The translations under genes were made by a program, and so were the position numbers. A model generated the notes under the pieces. It searched no databases, was not told the origin of the DNA, and was given only the letters and a program-made list of their open reading frames with translations. Positions 42,510 to 46,734 of a DNA stretch of 46,734 nucleotides are shown here, one piece after another. The DNA is from Carex sylvatica (lineage: Eukaryota > Streptophyta > Magnoliopsida > Poales > Cyperaceae): NCBI GenBank assembly GCA_964058845.1, contig CAXKVR010000482.1:1-46734 (forward strand), read 5' to 3'. The stretch's first letter is position 1. Every line of letters begins with the position of its first letter.

Positions 42510-45500
42510 GCTTTGTAGGAATTGGATCTTTGGAGAGTGTTGCCTTGTTGGTTGGTCCACTATTCAAATAGGGTACTTTTGTATATACACCTCTGAAAAA
42601 TATTGTATTTAGTACAACATGAGTATAATCAAACATTTGGTGAGCAGAACATTCAATAAGTTGCGTCTAAATAAATATGAATAGGATTGCCGATTTTTAA
42701 TTTATAAATAGTACTTAAAGAAATAAATTTAAACCTATTGCCTATAATATATAAAGATAAAAATCATAAAATAATATGCATGTGCTCATCTCATGATTTT
42801 ATTTATGTGAATATATAACAACGTTTGTGTTACATTTTGAGATTTTCCGAATTTGATGAACGAATATATCGTATAATTTCACCTTTCTGTTTTAGTAAAT
42901 TTCAGATAGTAATAGAAAATTTTATGTAGTTTTTCTTATAAATCTGAAATTGGTAACACACCTTATAAATCTTTCAAATGCTTATTATCAGAATCAGAGC
43001 CAAATTTTCAAGCAATATATGTCAAACAAAAATAAAGATTAATCATATAAAATTGTCATATGCAATATGGTGATCAATTTTACAGTTTCCATAATAACAT
43101 TTAACTATAGATTATATATAAAATTATGTGCAGGTATAATTTGTTTGAAAATAAATAGTGTTACAATTGACCCTATATTTCAACTTAGATCATAGATCCG
43201 CCACACAATTTTTATTTTAGGTATTGATACATTTTAACACCAACAATTGTCAATCTGTATGCGGTGGCATGTGAAGCAAGGCGTGTGGAGAGATCATACA
43301 GGGGCGACCCAATGTATACCGAATTCACATCCTCTCCAATACCTGAAAAGGGAATCCTTTACAATTACTAGATCTGAACCGTTCTTTTTAACTTGGCACG
43401 AATCTCAAAGTGAAAAAATACTGCCCCGTATGGTGATCCGAATTCCAAACCGGTTGAGATTTAATCTCAAACCATAAAGTGGGGGTGATCATCTGCAATA
43501 CCTGAGAAGATACAGATTGATGTATACCAGGGGTAACTGCCTCTCTTAGATTTTGAGTTTTAATGGTGATCTATCAATACTAATTAACTTTGTTTCTCTC
43601 TGGAAATTTTTTTGCCCTCCTCTTCATGTTTGATTTATAATTCGGATTAAATTTAGTATTAAAATCAAAATAAATTTATTGAATTATAATTGATAATTAC
43701 AATTATAAGTTAAAACATCATAAATTATAAGTCAGAGTATTGAAAAATATAAGTTAAAATATATTTTTGTTATCGAGTACTCAATTAAATAAATTTAAAT
43801 ATGATAAGTCATTAAAATTGGATTCAGTATTTTTTTGGTCTTTCTTGATAAAATTTTTGAATTGGTCCCTAAAATGGTGCCGATGTGTGCATGTAGCTAG
43901 AGACACGTGCATCGACTTCTCTTTCCATTTTAGGCGGCATCATACCACAATTTTTACATAGCAAATCAAACTTTGGAGGTTGAAAATGAAAGACGGCTAA
44001 GATATTATTATATAGTCTATTTTTTATGACTTTCTTTGATTAGCAACTGGAACCTTTCCAAATAAAATAAATTGGCATTAAGTAGAACGAAACAAAACGA
44101 ATAAATTGAAGGGGAAATTACTTGAGATTAGTTATTTCAATAAACATAAAAAATCAAAGAAAACTGAAAAAAAAATATAGTTATGTTTTTAGATAGCTTA
44201 ACAATTAAATTTTATATAATTTAAATATATTATTAATTTCGGACTGTTGAAATTTTAATTAACTGACCTAATTAATACACACACACACCATGTGTCATCA
44301 TATATTATAAAAAAACTTACATGTGGATAATGTAAATTATGTTTATAATGATTTATTTCAATATAAAATTTAGTTTTTAAGATTGCCAAAGTAAAAGTTT
44401 GTTAATTAAGCAAGTGATCCCTCTATACAATATAAACTTTGATTTGCTAGATCAGTGTTTAATTGATATTTATTGTTATATGTATGCTTGGTGGGCATCA
44501 TTCTTTTGCAACATTAATATCATTAATATACTTTATGCACTGTCCATAATATATGCGTGATTATATATAGTAACTTTAATGTAGGTATAACTTAATGCAC
44601 TGTACATATCATTAATATCATAGCATCCTATACTATGCAAGGTAATAGTTAATGAAATTTGAGGTTTCCAAAGGGTGCTAGCACTATTTTTAACCATATA
44701 TTATTTTACTTTTTTTTTTTTTGAGGTAGATATTATTTTACAAATTGTAGCAAGTGGTATGAAAGTTGGGAAATCCGAAATGGACAGAGAGAAAATTGCA
44801 CAAATAGTTTTAAGGTACCATTTTTATATATATTATTTAAAAAAAATATTACTCGTAATTATCAATAAATCATGATCTTTAAAGTTTTCAAAATATTGAT
44901 TTGATCTTTAAAGGGTCACTCGTTTATCATTTTAGTCATTAAAATTTTCTTTTATAACAAATTAGACAAACTATTATTACCGGTAGAAAAACTAGATAAA
45001 GATCCATGTTTGAATCACGGCCATAATGATATTTATCGTAAGATATGTGCAATTATTTCTTTAAATTAATTTATAACGGTACTAATTTTAATGATAAATA
45101 TCATCTAAATTTAATTGATATTTGATGCCATTAGTAATCATATTTGTTTTCTCTTTGTTCTTATATTGTTTGATTACTACAATCGCACTAGCTAGTTTCA
45201 ATGCTAAAAGATAATGATGTTATTTAATGTATTATTGTTGTTTAAAAACCAGTATTTTAAAATGTATTAATACTAGTTTCAATCCCATACTTTATTCATG
45301 CATTTGAGAAATTTGTCAAACCACTCGTTCAATTAGTACATATTTTTTTAGAAATTTAACTATAAAAATTTGTCATCATCTGTAAAAGTGAAATTGCTTT
45401 TTATTAATGATATCTTTATGGTATTTTTGTCGGTGATACTAATGTGTTTGAAAATAATAATTTATGTCGATATATCCTCAGTAATAATTACTTTTTATCT

Positions 45501-45796
45501 TTATCGATAGTAATATATATATTTTTAGTGAATTCAATTCAATTATTGAAAGTGGTTGTTTGTTTGCATGTACAATAGATAGAGATATTTCAGTTCGAAA
45601 ATAGGATGTACTTGGTACCTTGTTGCTTGTTTGGTAGCCAAAGGACCTTGTCGAATTATTTTTTAATATGTCATTATGTGTTTAACACATGGTATCCATT
45701 TAATGCGCAGCTTGTGAGGTAGGGCCTTTTGTTCAATTGTACCATGAAATTCGTTAATGTTACATTAATTATTCTCTTGTGCAGGGTTTAAGCCGG
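42510..45796. other. Gene-poor AT-rich DNA upstream of the OVATE gene
   Basis: It includes the OVATE promoter. A somewhat GC-richer patch at 43245-43480 has a 76-codon plus frame with no family signature; words such as cacgaatctca recur at about 35920, hinting at a dispersed repeat. There is a CA run at 44279-44289. No RNA gene is seen. Confidence 0.35.
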
Positions 45797-45804
45797 GTAT
45801 TTCA

Positions 45805-45925
45805 GGTAAATATTGTAACAGAGCAGGTTTGGCTTCATGCAGCACACGGACTATAGAATAAAAACACCGCACCATATGATTCATGCGTTGCATGAAGCCA
45901 AACTGCTCTGTTACAATATTTACCC
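45805..45925. mobile_element. 121-bp hairpin MITE with perfect 8-bp duplication
   Basis: The arms of about 36 bases are inverted with one extra base on one side: ggtaaatattgtaacagagc...ttggcttcatgca; the right arm ends ctctgttacaatatttaccc. The loop is about 45 bases. gtatttca flanks both ends (45797-45804, 45926-45933). A decayed relative lies at 27953-28063. As RNA it would fold into a long stem. Confidence 0.85.
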
Positions 45926-45933
45926 GTATTTCA

Positions 45934-46670
45934 TTTTAATCTAGAAACTTAAACACATTATACTACAGTTTTTAAGGATAATTCTAGCGATGCATCTAAT
46001 TTTTTTATGTAGATTGATGTATTGAAAAATATTATTTAAATTGTTAAAATTGTAGATATGTTCTTCATTTTAAAAAATGTTTAGTCTTACATCAAATAAT
46101 TTAACAAATTTATCAATAGGGTTTTAATTAATGACTCAACCATATTCTAATTTTACTCAAATTTGATATACACTCTATTTAAATAATTGAGAACACATCT
46201 ACACTTTTTTTTAATTTAACCAATATTCGTGTCTTTGTACTAATTTCAAACAATAAAAGAATAAAATTATTCATTCCATCATGCTTCCAAACAGATTCTA
46301 TGTGTGGCTACAATATGCATTTTTCTTGAATACTGTATTTGCTCTGGTGACAACTTATTGCTGAATATTAATTAGGAGGAGAAACATTAAATGAGGCTCA
46401 AGTTAATTTATAAATAATCTCTCAAATTACACAAGAATATATAGTGCAATTATATATAATTAATGCTTTTTATCAGGTTATGTTTTGTATTTTGTATAAA
46501 TTATTGAAGAGACCTGTATAAGCTGTACATCTACAGTACTTAACAGCAAGTAACGGTCCTCTCCAATTCATATACTATCCATGATTCGAAATTTACAGTT
46601 TAATTCTAATAAATTGTGCAGTATTTTTTTTTAAACTATTTTTTGTATTTATTCCTATACCATCCTGGCA

Positions 46671-46671
<1 letters not shown>
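45934..46671. other. AT-rich DNA at the right edge
   Basis: I see no gene, repeat or RNA. Confidence 0.4.

Positions 46672-46717
<46 letters not shown>
46672..46717. repeat. 46-base C homopolymer followed by a CA run
   Basis: An unbroken run of C, then accacacacacacac. In a genome this AT-rich it is exceptional. It may be an assembly-edge or sequencing artefact, or a true mononucleotide tract. Confidence 0.85.
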
Positions 46718-46734
46718 ACCACACACACACACCC

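Noticed and set aside
42102..42518. 138-codon plus-strand frame
   Set aside because: It is antisense to the OVATE gene; its C-terminal RERERERER part is just the GA repeat.
1..46734. LTR retrotransposon, tRNA or rRNA genes
   Set aside because: I looked for long direct terminal repeats with tg...ca ends, gag-pol motifs and tRNA A/B boxes and saw none I could support. A tRNA scan or repeat library search could still find weak ones.

Overview
The window is nuclear DNA of a flowering plant. The evidence is AT-rich sequence, genes with canonical GT-AG introns, plant-specific families (OVATE protein, NDR1/HIN1-like protein, nepenthesin-type aspartic protease, ACD6-type ankyrin protein), plant Helitron ends, and many small hAT-like and Mutator-like elements. 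The species cannot be named from the sequence. No bacterial, organellar or viral gene block is seen.

Layout. (1) 1-1701, minus: 5' part of an ankyrin-repeat gene (three exons visible, open at the left edge) with a LINE relic inside its first intron. (2) 1702-8294: intergenic, holding a Mutator-like element (4227-4847), a LINE RNase H relic with a LINE-like tail (5361 to about 5830) and a 700-bp hAT-type MITE (6057-6756). (3) 8295-9287, plus: two-exon NHL/LEA_2 membrane protein. (4) About 10.15-28.06 kb: a tandem segmental array of three diverged units. Each unit ends in an intact, short, intronless ORF encoding a 57-60-residue single-pass membrane microprotein that I do not recognise (16425-16598, 20892-21074, 27210-27383). 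(5) 28889-30250, minus: intronless aspartic protease with an altered first active-site motif (DTA in place of DTG). (6) 31039-35049, plus: six-exon YEATS-domain gene (YAF9/TAF14b/GAS41 type), divergent from the protease. (7) 35.0-41.8 kb: gene-poor DNA with a 531-bp hAT MITE and a 213-bp tandem duplication. (8) 41846-42433, minus: OVATE family protein. (9) 42.5-46.7 kb: gene-poor, with a 121-bp hairpin MITE and a 46-base C run near the right edge.

The array is the most informative part. Because its units are paralogous, several insertions can be checked against an empty site in a sister unit. A 2.4-kb hAT-like element in unit 1 has its empty site in unit 3. A 606-bp MITE in the 3' flank of copy 1 has its empty site in copy 2. 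A 3.3-kb Helitron upstream of copy 3 has its empty site in unit 2. A foldback element splits the upstream region of copy 2. The three ORFs stayed open while the flanking DNA was heavily rearranged. That is the best argument that they encode a protein, and they are the main candidate for something undescribed.

The other genes have no evident shared pathway: chromatin acetyl-lysine reading (YEATS), transcriptional repression and organ shape (OVATE), defence-linked membrane proteins (NHL, ankyrin) and extracellular proteolysis (aspartic protease). Gene models come from reading splice sites and family similarity by eye. No search or alignment program was run.
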